Positions 34,729 through 44,079 of a stretch of DNA of 64,000 nt are shown one piece after another. Positions within the stretch are counted from its first letter, which is position 1, and each line of letters opens with the position of its first letter. Made by a program: the position numbers and the translations under genes. Under the pieces are notes generated by a model, which saw only the letters and a list, made by a program, of their open reading frames with translations, was not told where the DNA came from and did no database searches. The stretch is from ELB16-189 sp018266435 (GTDB taxonomy: Bacteria > Bacteroidota > Bacteroidia > Cytophagales > Cyclobacteriaceae). The stretch spans positions 1,488,001 to 1,552,000 of the forward strand of contig CP126125.1 of assembly GCA_030123525.1 (NCBI GenBank), in the 5' to 3' direction.

Positions 34729-35843
34729 TGAAGATAGCTTACGATTACCAAACGTTTACTTTGCAAGCTTATGGAGGAATTTCTCGTTATTTTGTAAGGC
34801 TTGCCGAAGAGTTAAATCAAAGAGGACAGGAAATTAGAGTCTTCGCCCCTTATTACTGCAATCAACTTCTCAGCTCATTACCGGCTTCACTTGTTGAAGG
34901 AAAAAAAATCTCATCAAAAGATCTTCCCAAACCGCTGACTGCCGGACTGTTGGTAGCCAATCAGCTTATTGCTAAAATAGGGATTAGCCGGTGGAGGCCG
35001 GATCTTGTTCATGAAACATATTACGCCATGAGGCGAAGCGGCTCTAAAAAATGTCCTGTTGTTCTCACGGTTTATGATATGATTCATGAAAAATTTTCAC
35101 AACACTTTCATAAAGTAGACCCAACTTCTTTTTTAAAACGGCAAGCAGTCAAAAGAGCAGATCACATTATCTGCATTTCTGAAAGTACAAAAAGAGATTT
35201 GATTGAATTTTTCCCTTTTGTTGAAAATAAAGTTTCGGTTGTTCATTTGGGATTTAGTGCCTATGCGCCTGAGATAAAAGAAGCGGTAATTGACAAACCT
35301 TATTTGCTCTACGTAGGCTCGCGTAACGGACACAAGAATTTTACTAACCTCCTTCAATCATTGGCCAACTCAGAGAAACTTCGTTCAAATTTTGATTTGA
35401 TTGCCTTTGGCGGGGGCACATTCAGTGCAGCTGAACAAGATGCCATAGCTCATTTAAAATTTAATTCGGCTCAAGTGAGGCAGGTAAGCGGAAATGATAA
35501 TTTGCTTGCGTTGTATTATAAGAAAGCATCGGCTTTTGTTTATCCTTCATACTACGAAGGCTTTGGGTTACCACCCCTGGAAGCAATGGCACAAAACTGT
35601 GCAGTGGTAAGCAGCAACACAAGTTCAATGCCCGAGGTGATCGGGGAAGCTGGAGAGTATTTTGACCCTCATTCCACCGAACAAATAGCCCAAGCGATTG
35701 AAAGAGTTGTTTTTTCTCACTCACGAAAAGAAGAACTGGTTCGTTTAGGAAAAAAAAGATTGGAATTGTTTACCTGGCCAACCTGCGCTACTCAAACCCA
35801 ACAAATTTATTCGCAAGTTATCAACCAGTTCGAACGACATTAG
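34728..35843 (+). CDS. Glycosyltransferase family 4
   Basis: The 371-residue protein has a GT-B fold: an N-terminal acceptor domain beginning MKIAYDYQTFTLQAYGGISRY (first part), AGLLVANQLIAKIGIS, and a C-terminal donor domain with LLYVGSRNGHKNF, SYYEGFGLPPLEAMA (the E-x-G-F-G-x-P-x-x-E motif) and MPEVIGEAGEYFDP. It would add a sugar in surface glycan assembly. The specific donor is unknown. The gene shares one base with the GT26 gene and is convergent with the methyltransferase. Confidence 0.9.
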   Translation: MKIAYDYQTFTLQAYGGISRYFVRLAEELNQRGQEIRVFAPYYCNQLLSSLPASLVEGKKISSKDLPKPLTAGLLVANQLIAKIGISRWRPDLVHETYYAMRRSGSKKCPVVLTVYDMIHEKFSQHFHKVDPTSFLKRQAVKRADHIICISESTKRDLIEFFPFVENKVSVVHLGFSAYAPEIKEAVIDKPYLLYVGSRNGHKNFTNLLQSLANSEKLRSNFDLIAFGGGTFSAAEQDAIAHLKFNSAQVRQVSGNDNLLALYYKKASAFVYPSYYEGFGLPPLEAMAQNCAVVSSNTSSMPEVIGEAGEYFDPHSTEQIAQAIERVVFSHSRKEELVRLGKKRLELFTWPTCATQTQQIYSQVINQFERH

Positions 35844-35908
35844 AAAACTGACCGTATCGGTATAGAAAAAAACTGCTGATCGGGTACGGCTGCAAACAGG
35901 AAGTTTAA

Positions 35909-36685
35909 CTAATGCTTATAGGTATTCATGTCATCGAAAGTTTTAGAATGCAGGAACAGGGTAATGAAGAAAGAAGTGAGGTAGAGCAGGTACTTTACAT
36001 AAGGAAGCTTTAGTACAGTTCGCTGAAAAACAGAAACCGGTTTCTTTGTGAGGATATGCACGTTATCTAAATTATAATAGTGCAACCCAAACTGACGGGC
36101 AAGCTCCTCAAAAGCCTTTTTGGTGTAAAGTGCAATATGTTGTCCGTGTTCGGTACCATAATACCACCAGTCAGCAGCGGCAGGTACTGGGCTGGGCACT
36201 AACTCTGTTGATAGAATAATGTTTTCAGAGAATTGTAGAATCGTCTCCAATTCCTTGCGTGGATTTTCAAAATGTTCAAAACTCTCAAAGGTTGTTGTGA
36301 GGTGATATTTTCGCCCGGGCTCCACCTCAAATCCCCTGGCCATTTCATTTTTGGTGTACGGATCACTCCAATAAAAATCAAATCCAATATCACGCATCAT
36401 GCGGGTAAATAAACCGAAGCCACCCGCGTAGTCAAGAATTTTTTCTTTTCTATTAAAAAGTAAAACGATAAGGCTGGTCACAATTCGTGATAACCGCTGA
36501 TTTCGTAAAACAATTCCGGTGTCCGATATGTTAATAGGATTTTTGTAGGCCTCTTCCAGCCAGTATGGTTTTTCGGTTTGTATAAATCCACAGGCCGAAC
36601 ACTTAAAATAGGAAACATTATACGTATTCAGCACATTCGTTTTAAAAAGAAAAGACGACTCTGTGCTACATATTTTACAAGTCAT
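35909..36685 (-). CDS. Class I SAM-dependent methyltransferase with N-terminal zinc-ribbon-like segment
   Basis: The start is MTCKICSTESSF (36685), which overlaps the stop of the upstream gene by four bases; the longest frame reaches 36742. The N-terminus has two CxxC pairs (CKIC and CSAC), followed by a Methyltransf_23-type core with ILDYAGGFGLFTRMM as the SAM loop. The C-terminal segment is hydrophobic (LPYVKYLLYLTSFFITLFL). Such enzymes methylate sugars or small molecules. With the Wzy-like gene it forms a minus-strand pair inside an otherwise plus-strand locus. Confidence 0.82.
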   Translation of the reverse strand: MTCKICSTESSFLFKTNVLNTYNVSYFKCSACGFIQTEKPYWLEEAYKNPINISDTGIVLRNQRLSRIVTSLIVLLFNRKEKILDYAGGFGLFTRMMRDIGFDFYWSDPYTKNEMARGFEVEPGRKYHLTTTFESFEHFENPRKELETILQFSENIILSTELVPSPVPAAADWWYYGTEHGQHIALYTKKAFEELARQFGLHYYNLDNVHILTKKPVSVFQRTVLKLPYVKYLLYLTSFFITLFLHSKTFDDMNTYKH

Positions 36686-37860
36686 GCGTTCTGATTTTTT
36701 CTGATATAAATCGCTTGAGCTACAAAGCCCAGCGAAACCCAATAAAGCGATGCCAAGGTAGGTGTTTCGAGCAATAGATTAAAAAGACCCACACCGGTTA
36801 AAGCAAAAAATGCCATGAATAAACTGAAATCATTTTTGTGGCTGCGGTAATATTTTTTATAAATGAAAAACTCTCTAAAAACACTGCGATAAATCAAAGC
36901 AAATAGTAGCGTGGAAGCAATGCCGAAGCGAACGAAGAGGGTAATGAATGTATTGTGCGTGCCAATGACGTGTGCGATGTACTCATCGGGATAATTCAAA
37001 TCAGTCGTGGTTTGGTTGGGCAAGTAAGGCAAGAGTGGCGTGCCCAGGCCTATGCCCGCCAGGTTTTGCGGAAACGGCTCCACCACGGTGCGGTACCAAA
37101 AAATAAATCGCCAACTGGTGTTATGGTCCAGGTTAAAATAAGGGTGCTTGTTGTACACCGATACCACGTCACCAAAAAAAAGAGTGGTGTTAGTTTTATA
37201 ATATTTTAAATAAGGTACAGCGGCAGCAAAGAGCAATACAAAACCTAAGAAAAATGTCAAGGCAAATAGTTTGAAATACGCATAACTGCGGATGATCAAT
37301 GCAGCAACGATAACGGCTAAAACTAAAACGACTGTGGCCGAAGTAAATGAAAGAAAATAAAATGCCATGATCAGTGTAAATATAAACAAGCCCGCCAGCC
37401 TCCAGTTTTTTTGAAGTAAGGCAAACCAAAATGAGTAAGCATTCCGGTCGATGAGCCCCCCCCACCGCAGCCCAAAAGCAAGCAGGGCATAGCCGTAAAT
37501 AGTTTTTCTGATTTTGTTAAAAAAAGAAAATTGATTTTCGTACAACTGATAACCGATAAAGAAACTGAACATCGAGTAAACAATGCTCAAACCTCTGAAG
37601 TAGTAGTACCAATTGGTTTTGAGTGGGATGCTGATAGCGGCATAGACTAATCCCAAAAAAATCAAGGCCAACACATCGCGATAAACACCACTGCGCGGAA
37701 TGAGAAATATTCCCCGCTGAGTAAACGAATACTTGATAAAGAAAATGAACCCGATCAGGCTCAGAACTTCATTGAAAAAAAAGATCCGTTCAAAAATGAA
37801 ATAGTTAACCCCGTAGAGCGTAACGATCAGAAGAACCAGAGAACTTATTTTGATTTTCAC
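36682..37860 (-). CDS. O-antigen ligase/polymerase family membrane protein (Wzy_C-like)
   Basis: The 392-residue protein has about 10-12 helices and a central loop with NHNTSWRFIFWYRTVVEPF-like and HVIGTHNTFITLFVRFGI segments. The R-x-x-x-W-R and H-N-x-F pattern is typical of O-antigen ligases. It overlaps the methyltransferase by four bases. The window thus holds two members, one possibly polymerase and one ligase. The direction is opposite to most of the locus. Confidence 0.82.
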   Translation of the reverse strand: MKIKISSLVLLIVTLYGVNYFIFERIFFFNEVLSLIGFIFFIKYSFTQRGIFLIPRSGVYRDVLALIFLGLVYAAISIPLKTNWYYYFRGLSIVYSMFSFFIGYQLYENQFSFFNKIRKTIYGYALLAFGLRWGGLIDRNAYSFWFALLQKNWRLAGLFIFTLIMAFYFLSFTSATVVLVLAVIVAALIIRSYAYFKLFALTFFLGFVLLFAAAVPYLKYYKTNTTLFFGDVVSVYNKHPYFNLDHNTSWRFIFWYRTVVEPFPQNLAGIGLGTPLLPYLPNQTTTDLNYPDEYIAHVIGTHNTFITLFVRFGIASTLLFALIYRSVFREFFIYKKYYRSHKNDFSLFMAFFALTGVGLFNLLLETPTLASLYWVSLGFVAQAIYIRKNQNA

Positions 37861-38126
37861 GGGCTAAATCTAAAGATATTTACTGAACCCTCTTTTTATA
37901 AAATTTTGACTTCGCTCTTTTCAGGAGCAATCATCGTCTCTGGTGAGTAAAGGCAGTGTGTGATTAGGGACAATACCTTTTCTCTACAAAAAAACTATTC
38001 ACCGGGTGAGTACAACAACTACAATACCCGAGAAGCCGGCTTTGCGGGTGTGCGTTAAAGCTCACATTATATGGTGGATAAATTAACCCGACAGCACACG
38101 CAAAAAAATTGCGCTAAATTCGCGTC

Positions 38127-39506
38127 ATGCAAGAACGTGTTTTTCCGCGTACCATAAAGTTGATCGTTTTTCTGGGCGACCTCTTTTTTTTGAATGCGCT
38201 TTTTCTGGGCTTGTACATGACAGGGCACCTGGTCATTCACCCGGCAGAACTTTCTTGGTTTTTATTTTTAGGGTTTGCCAATGTGTCTTGGTTGATGGTG
38301 TTGTTCTACACCAATCCGTATAAAATTATCCGCATGGCCAAAACCGGTCGGGTAGTATCAGAAATAACGTTTGCCGTGTTTCAGCATTTTTTAATTACTG
38401 CCGCGTTGCTGTTGGTGCTGGAAATAAAACAAGTGCACCCCTGGAGTTTGGCGGTGGTGTATTTTACATTTTTGATGGTGGCCCTAGTGTGGCGCTTGAT
38501 TTTTATCGTCTGGCTGCGCCTGTACCGGCAGCGGGGTAAAGACATTCAACATGTGGCCGTACTCGGCTACGGAACACTGGCCATTCAACTCCAACGTTTT
38601 TTTATGCGCCACCCGGAATACGGATACCGGGTTTCCGGTTTTTTTGATGTTCAGGGAAAGCCCGAAAAAAAACTGGGCAGCATTTCTGATTTTTATCAAC
38701 ATGTAACCGAAAACAAAATTGACGAAGTGTATTGCTGTGTTCCGTATGTTTCTTACATACAAGTAAAAGACGTGATTGCCTGGTGCGAAGACAAATTCAT
38801 TAAAGTAAAAGTACTGAATGAGTTCAGGGCCTTTTCACTAAAAGGGGTAGAACTGGAACACTATGATAACCTGCCCATTTTGAATGTGATAGCTTTGCCG
38901 CTGGATGACAAGCGAAACCAACTACTCAAGCGCTTGTTTGATGTGGTTTTTGCTGCCTTGTTTTTTATTACTGTTGGGTGGTGGTTGTTTGCCCTCATAG
39001 CCCTGGCTATTAAACTCGATTCAAAAGGCCCTGTTTTTTTCAGGCAGATACGGGCAGGAAAAAATAATACTCGCTTTAACTGTTTTAAGTTCAGAACCAT
39101 GGTGGTAAATGATCAGGCTGATTCGCTTCAGGCTACCCGCAGCGATCCTCGTATAACACGCGTGGGCTCTTTTTTGCGCAAGACCAGCTTGGATGAGTTG
39201 CCTCAATTTTTCAATGTGTTGCTGGGCGATATGTCCATCGTTGGGCCCAGGCCGCATCCGATTTTGCTCAACGAAAAATTTCTTGACCGGATTGCCAAAT
39301 TCATGGCGCGCCACTCGGTTAAGCCGGGCATCACCGGTCTGGCACAAGTGAGGGGCTACCGGGGCGAAACACAACGGCTTCAGGATATGAAGGGCCGGTT
39401 TCGTTTAGATGTGTTTTATATTGAAAACTGGTCCTTTATTTTCGATTTAAAAATCATTATTGCCACTGTTACGGGTTTACTTGCCGATAACGAAAAAGCC
39501 TACTGA
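38127..39506 (+). CDS. Polyprenyl-phosphate glycosylphosphotransferase (WcaJ/WbaP type)
   Basis: The 459-residue protein has four N-terminal helices, a CoA-binding-like middle (VLGYGTLAIQL), a re-entrant helix and the PGT core: KRLFDVVFAALFF, GPVFFRQIRAGKNN, FKFRTM, SLDELPQFFNVLLGDMSIVGPRP. It transfers a sugar-1-phosphate to undecaprenyl phosphate and so starts repeat-unit synthesis. The gene stands alone, 266 bases after the divergent Wzy-like gene. The substrate (Glc, Gal or another) cannot be told. Confidence 0.92.
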   Translation: MQERVFPRTIKLIVFLGDLFFLNALFLGLYMTGHLVIHPAELSWFLFLGFANVSWLMVLFYTNPYKIIRMAKTGRVVSEITFAVFQHFLITAALLLVLEIKQVHPWSLAVVYFTFLMVALVWRLIFIVWLRLYRQRGKDIQHVAVLGYGTLAIQLQRFFMRHPEYGYRVSGFFDVQGKPEKKLGSISDFYQHVTENKIDEVYCCVPYVSYIQVKDVIAWCEDKFIKVKVLNEFRAFSLKGVELEHYDNLPILNVIALPLDDKRNQLLKRLFDVVFAALFFITVGWWLFALIALAIKLDSKGPVFFRQIRAGKNNTRFNCFKFRTMVVNDQADSLQATRSDPRITRVGSFLRKTSLDELPQFFNVLLGDMSIVGPRPHPILLNEKFLDRIAKFMARHSVKPGITGLAQVRGYRGETQRLQDMKGRFRLDVFYIENWSFIFDLKIIIATVTGLLADNEKAY

Positions 39507-39854
39507 TTTCATTTACTCGCATCAAATACATACTTCAGATTAAACCAATTCGTTTTAACAATGTTAATATTTTGTAAAGACAACAATTGATTTAAACCTT
39601 TTTTGATTTTAATGTGTCAAAGTAACGATGAGTTAACCCGGGGTCATCTCAAAAATATGAAATACGATATTGCGAGGGAGGAACGACCGAAGCAACCCCA
39701 TTTTTACATTAAACAGGAGATTGCTTCACTTCGTTCGCAATTATAGTGTGCTTTTGAGATGGCTTTTAGTGTATTTCATCCACGTAAATTATCTGGAAAA
39801 TTATTTATATTTTTGAAAGCTTATAGGCGGCATTAGCTGTAAAAAAACCGATTT
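39507..39854. other. 348-base spacer carrying an inverted-repeat element
   Basis: No gene is seen. The first half is AT-rich; the remainder holds the nested inverted repeats listed at 39645-39779. A TATTTTTG -7-like box (39808-39815) lies 40 bases before the GT2 gene, without a clear -33 TTG. Confidence 0.5.
39645..39779. repeat. Nested inverted-repeat element (REP/MITE-like)
   Basis: Three paired segments are visible. CATCTCAAAA (39645-39654) pairs perfectly with TTTTGAGATG (39752-39761). ATGAAATAC (39657-39665) pairs perfectly with GTATTTCAT (39771-39779). An inner ATTGCGAG...GAACGA...GAAGCAA (39669-39695) pairs with TTGCTTC..TTCGTTCGCAAT (39721-39742) with small bulges. The inner motif looks like the ATTGCGAG/GAAGCAAT palindromic repeats dispersed in some Bacteroidota genomes. 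It lacks coding capacity, so any mobility would need a transposase elsewhere. Confidence 0.7.
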
Positions 39855-40634
39855 ATGAATCAGATAAGTGCTGTTGTAATTACGTATAACGAAGAGAAGT
39901 GTATTGAGCGATGCCTCAAATCACTTCGAAAGATAGCCGATGAAATTGTAGTGGTTGATTCACACTCACGCGATGCCACAAAAGCTATCTGTTTACAGAA
40001 TGATGTACGGTTTATTGAACATCCGTTTAAAAACCATATTGATCAAAAAAATTTTGCACTCTCACAATCTTCGTACGACCGGGTTCTTTCATTAGATGCA
40101 GACGAATATTTATCAGACGAATTGGTTGAATCCATCTTGCAAGTCAAAGAATCCTGGCCGAGTGAAGCCTATCAAATGAGCCGGCTCTCTACCTACGGAG
40201 GAAAATGGATCAGGCGCGGCAATTGGTACCCCGATAGAAAAATAAGGCTATGGAACAAAAAGATAGGATCTTGGGGCGGAGGCAACCCTCACGATAAAGT
40301 TATTCTTTACAATGGCACCAAGGCTGAGTTGTTAAAAGGAGATATCTTGCACGAAGCCTACCAGGACTCTAACGCAATCATAAAGAAAATTCAAGCTTAC
40401 TCTGATATTTTTGCCTATGAGAATGCCGGTAAGAAGGAAAGCTCGGTAACTAAAATTATTTTCAGGGCCAGTTTTACTTTTTTTAAAAGCTACATTATTA
40501 AGCGCGGGATTTTTGACGGCTACGAAGGCCTGATGGTGGCAATGGCCGAGTCAAACCATACCTTTTATAAGTATGCCAAATTGTATGAGGCCAACCGAAA
40601 ATTGAAAGAATCACAAACTCCCTCACATAAATAA
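39855..40634 (+). CDS. Glycosyltransferase family 2 (WaaE/KdtX-like)
   Basis: The 259-residue protein has a GT-A fold: ISAVVITYNEEKCIERCL, EIVVVDSHSRDAT, LDADEYLSDEL (D-x-D-like metal site) and the RLSTYGGKWIRRGNWYPDRK segment typical of WaaE-like transferases, plus a late GIFDGYEGLMVAMAE. Family members transfer glucose or heptose in LPS. Here it is the last transferase of the locus before the nucleotide-sugar genes. The promoter is not clear. Confidence 0.88.
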   Translation: MNQISAVVITYNEEKCIERCLKSLRKIADEIVVVDSHSRDATKAICLQNDVRFIEHPFKNHIDQKNFALSQSSYDRVLSLDADEYLSDELVESILQVKESWPSEAYQMSRLSTYGGKWIRRGNWYPDRKIRLWNKKIGSWGGGNPHDKVILYNGTKAELLKGDILHEAYQDSNAIIKKIQAYSDIFAYENAGKKESSVTKIIFRASFTFFKSYIIKRGIFDGYEGLMVAMAESNHTFYKYAKLYEANRKLKESQTPSHK

Positions 40635-40691
40635 CGGGGAGCGCATCCACTACATGTTGCCTGTTGTTGCTATTTTTGCGCAACTTTTTTC

Positions 40692-41714
40692 ATGAAACCA
40701 TCTAACGTTTTTGTCACCGGCTCGGCCGGCTTTATCGGGTTCCATCTTTCAAAGCGTTTGCTTGACTTAGGGCACGAGGTGTTCGGTTTCGATAACGTTA
40801 ACGACTACTATGACATATCCATTAAAGAAGCACGTTTAAAAATCCTAAACACATACTCTAACTTTAAATTTGTAAAAGGTGAACTGAAAGACATCAGTTC
40901 ACTGAATGCGATTTTTGATAATCAAAAATTTGAGTATGTGGTAAACCTGGCGGCTCAAGCCGGTGTGCGTTATTCCATCACTAACCCACACGCTTACCTC
41001 GACAGCAACGTGCACGGCTTTCTGAATATATTAGAAGTATGCCGACATCACCGGGTTTCCCATTTGGTGTATGCCTCGTCCAGTTCAGTGTACGGAGCAA
41101 ACAAGTCCATGCCTTTTTCGGTAAAACAAAATGTGGATCATCCGCTTTCGCTGTATGCGGCTTTTAAAAAAGCCAACGAGTTGATGGCTCATTCGTATGC
41201 GGTGTTATATAACCTACCTGTAACCGGGTTGCGTTTTTTCAATGTGTACGGTCCCTTTGGCCGGCCTGATATGGCATTGTTTATTTTTACAAAGTCCATT
41301 CTGGAAAACCAACCGATTGATGTTTACAATTTCGGAAAGATGAAAAGGGATTTTACCTACATTGATGACATTGTGGAAGGAATAGCGCGGGTGCTGCCCA
41401 ACACTCCAAAACCTAACCTTGCATGGGATGGCAACCACCCCGATTCAGCCAGTAGTTTTGCGCCATATAAATTGTATAACATCGGCAATCATAGCCCGGT
41501 AGAATTGCTTTATTTTATTGAGTTGATTGAAAAGAGATTGAATAAGAAAGCAATCCTTAATTTAAAACCCATGCAGGAGGGCGATGTGCCCAACTCATTT
41601 GCCGATGTGGAAGAACTCATGCAGGATGTAGGCTTTGCGCCCGGCACTCCTATTGAAAAAGGTGTTGCTAACTTTGTAGATTGGTATTTGGATTTTTATA
41701 AAATTAACTTGTAG
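40692..41714 (+). CDS. NAD-dependent epimerase, UDP-glucuronate 4-epimerase type
   Basis: The 340-residue protein is an extended SDR: GSAGFIG (10-16), Ser131 and Tyr155-x3-Lys159 (LYAAFKKANE), with Phe where most relatives have Thr. The segments FGFDNVNDYYD and YNFGKMKRDFTYIDDIVEG are characteristic of the CapI/LpsL group, which interconverts UDP-glucuronate and UDP-galacturonate. It is followed after two bases by the nucleotide-sugar dehydrogenase. An N-acetylated uronate as substrate is also possible. Confidence 0.87.
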   Translation: MKPSNVFVTGSAGFIGFHLSKRLLDLGHEVFGFDNVNDYYDISIKEARLKILNTYSNFKFVKGELKDISSLNAIFDNQKFEYVVNLAAQAGVRYSITNPHAYLDSNVHGFLNILEVCRHHRVSHLVYASSSSVYGANKSMPFSVKQNVDHPLSLYAAFKKANELMAHSYAVLYNLPVTGLRFFNVYGPFGRPDMALFIFTKSILENQPIDVYNFGKMKRDFTYIDDIVEGIARVLPNTPKPNLAWDGNHPDSASSFAPYKLYNIGNHSPVELLYFIELIEKRLNKKAILNLKPMQEGDVPNSFADVEELMQDVGFAPGTPIEKGVANFVDWYLDFYKINL

Positions 41715-41716
41715 TC

Positions 41717-42967
41717 ATGGAAAAAATCGGGATCATCGGGTTGGGGTATGTAGGTTTGCCGTTGGCGGTGGAGTTTGGTAAAACAATGGAGGTAATCGGA
41801 TTTGATATCAGCCAGCCAAGGATCGAAGAATTGAAAAAATTCATTGACCGCACACTGGAAGTTGATACTGATGAATTGAAACGTGCGCAGCATCTTTCTT
41901 TTTCTTCAACCCCTGCTGATTTGAAATCAGCTAATTATTTCATTGTTACGGTTCCCACCCCGGTTGATGAATTTCACGTTCCAGATCTGCGACCACTTCA
42001 GTCGGCCAGCAAAACGGTGGGCTCGGTGCTGAAAAAAGGCGATGTGGTCATTTACGAATCCACCGTTTACCCGGGATGTACCGAAGAAGTCTGCGTTCCG
42101 ATTCTTGAAAAAGAAAGCGGGCTGAAATTCAACCGTGATTTTTTTGCAGGCTATTCGCCTGAGCGAATCAATCCGGGAGATAAACAACATCGCCTGCCCA
42201 ACATCAAAAAAATTACCAGCGGCAGCACGCCTGAAATTGCCGAGAAAGTAGATCAGCTCTATAAAAAAATTATCACAGCAGGAACGCATCGGGCTTCTTC
42301 ATTAAAAGTAGCCGAGGCAGCTAAAGTGATTGAAAACTCTCAACGCGATTTGAATATTGCTTTTGTGAATGAGTTGGCACTCATCTTTCAAAAAATCGGA
42401 ATTGATACGCACGAAGTATTGGAGGCGGCATCGACCAAATGGAATTTTTTGCCCTTCAAGCCCGGGCTGGTAGGCGGTCATTGCATCGGGGTAGATCCGT
42501 ATTACCTCACCTACAAAGCCGAAAGTTTAGGATACCACCCCGAAGTGATTTTATCGGGCAGGCGCATCAACGACAACATGTCGGTCTACATTGCCAACGA
42601 AGTTATTAAACTGATGGCAAAAAATAAATTACCGATTCACGAAGGGAAAATTTTGGTGCTTGGATTAACCTTCAAAGAAAATTGCCCCGATATACGCAAC
42701 AGCAAAGTAGTGAATGTAATCAGAGAACTTTCAGGTTTTGGCGCATCGGTAGATGTTTATGATCCACATGCCGATACCGAAGAAGTTAAGCATGAATACA
42801 ACCTAACACTGATCAAAACGTTAGAAAAAAAATATCACGGCATTGTGTTGGCCGTAAGTCATAAAGAATTTGCTTCATTGGATTGGAAAAACCTGAAAGA
42901 ACCCCGAGCTGTGGTTTATGATGTAAAAGGATTTTTAGATCGTTCGTTAATTACTTCGAGACTGTAA
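41717..42967 (+). CDS. Nucleotide-sugar 6-dehydrogenase (UDP-HexNAc type, WbpO/TviB-like)
   Basis: The 416-residue protein has GLGYVGLP (8-15), the proximal Lys203 in AAKVIENSQRDLNIAF and catalytic Cys256 in GGHCIGVDPYYLT. GFDISQPRIEELK and ESTVYPGCTEEVC are more typical of the UDP-N-acetylhexosamine dehydrogenases (WbpO, TviB, WbpA) than of UDP-glucose dehydrogenase. It oxidises C6 twice to give a uronate. In this context it could supply UDP-GlcNAcA to the aminotransferase/oxidoreductase genes downstream. It shares one base with galE. Confidence 0.9.
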   Translation: MEKIGIIGLGYVGLPLAVEFGKTMEVIGFDISQPRIEELKKFIDRTLEVDTDELKRAQHLSFSSTPADLKSANYFIVTVPTPVDEFHVPDLRPLQSASKTVGSVLKKGDVVIYESTVYPGCTEEVCVPILEKESGLKFNRDFFAGYSPERINPGDKQHRLPNIKKITSGSTPEIAEKVDQLYKKIITAGTHRASSLKVAEAAKVIENSQRDLNIAFVNELALIFQKIGIDTHEVLEAASTKWNFLPFKPGLVGGHCIGVDPYYLTYKAESLGYHPEVILSGRRINDNMSVYIANEVIKLMAKNKLPIHEGKILVLGLTFKENCPDIRNSKVVNVIRELSGFGASVDVYDPHADTEEVKHEYNLTLIKTLEKKYHGIVLAVSHKEFASLDWKNLKEPRAVVYDVKGFLDRSLITSRL

Positions 42968-43980
42968 TGCCACAGAAAAAAAAAATAATGCTGACAGGCG
43001 GTGCCGGATACATTGGCGCCCACACAGCCGTTGAATTGATCAACCAGGGATTTGAGCCACTTTTGATTGATAATTTTTCAAAAAGCGATCGTACACTACT
43101 GAAAGGCGTTGAAACAATTGTAAACCGAAAAATAGTTTTTTTGGAAGGTGATTGCCGCGATGCTGTTTTCCTGAACACATTATTTTCAAAAAACAAATTT
43201 GACAGTGTCATTCATTTTGCAGCCTATAAATCGGTGAAAGAGTCGGTCATTCACCCGATGAAGTATTACGATAACAATTTAGGTTCAATGATTACCTTGC
43301 TTCAGGCGATGCAGCAACACAACATAAATGAATTTATTTTTTCTTCATCGTGCACCGTATATGGTCAACCCGACCACATACCGGTAGATGAGCAGGCACC
43401 ATTTAAACGCGCAGAATCTCCTTATGGTGCTACCAAACAAATGTGTGAACGGATATTGGAAGATGCCGTTGCCGCCAATCAAAATTTAAAAGCCATTTCC
43501 CTTCGCTATTTCAACCCGGTCGGTGCTCACCCCTCAGCATTGATTGGTGAAATGCCCACCGATGTTCCTGATAACCTGGTGCCTTATGTTACCCAAACTG
43601 CTGCAGGTCTGCGGCCCAAGCTGACAGTATTTGGCAGCGACTACAGCACGCCCGATGGAAGTTGCCTTCGCGATTTTATTCATGTAGTCGATTTAGCGCA
43701 AGCCCATGTAAAAGCCCTTGAAAAAATCAATGGTATGCCCACGCGCATGGAAGCGTTTAACCTGGGCACAGGTGAGGGAGTTTCGGTTTTGCAATTGGTG
43801 AAAAAATTTATTGAGGTGACAGGCGTTAAGCTCAACTATGAAGTAGGTTCGCGCAGGCCGGGCGATGTAGAAAAAACGTATGCTAATGCTGACAAAGCCA
43901 ACAATCTTTTGGGATGGAAAACCAAGCTTAGCCTGGAAGATGCCCTGACAGACGCGTGGCGGTGGCAAAAAACTTTGTAA
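42967..43980 (+). CDS. galE: UDP-glucose 4-epimerase
   Basis: The 337-residue SDR enzyme has GGAGYIG (11-17), SSSCTVYGQPD, Tyr153-x3-Lys157 (SPYGATK) and RYFNPVGAHPS, all typical of GalE. It converts UDP-glucose and UDP-galactose and may also act on the N-acetyl forms. The start overlaps the stop of the dehydrogenase by one base (TAATG). A 99-base gap separates it from the aminotransferase. Confidence 0.93.
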   Translation: MPQKKKIMLTGGAGYIGAHTAVELINQGFEPLLIDNFSKSDRTLLKGVETIVNRKIVFLEGDCRDAVFLNTLFSKNKFDSVIHFAAYKSVKESVIHPMKYYDNNLGSMITLLQAMQQHNINEFIFSSSCTVYGQPDHIPVDEQAPFKRAESPYGATKQMCERILEDAVAANQNLKAISLRYFNPVGAHPSALIGEMPTDVPDNLVPYVTQTAAGLRPKLTVFGSDYSTPDGSCLRDFIHVVDLAQAHVKALEKINGMPTRMEAFNLGTGEGVSVLQLVKKFIEVTGVKLNYEVGSRRPGDVEKTYANADKANNLLGWKTKLSLEDALTDAWRWQKTL

Positions 43981-44079
43981 ATCGTTTTACTTCGCTGTGC
44001 AACTTCAAAAAACAGAAAAAATAAAATGTACAAATAACCTGTGGGTTGTTAATCTCTAAATTAATTCACGGTAAAGATT

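Noticed and set aside
38040..38127. GTGTGC/GCACAC pair upstream of the glycosylphosphotransferase
   Set aside because: Six-base arms over a 40-base loop are weak and likely to be chance; no promoter or operator could be fitted.
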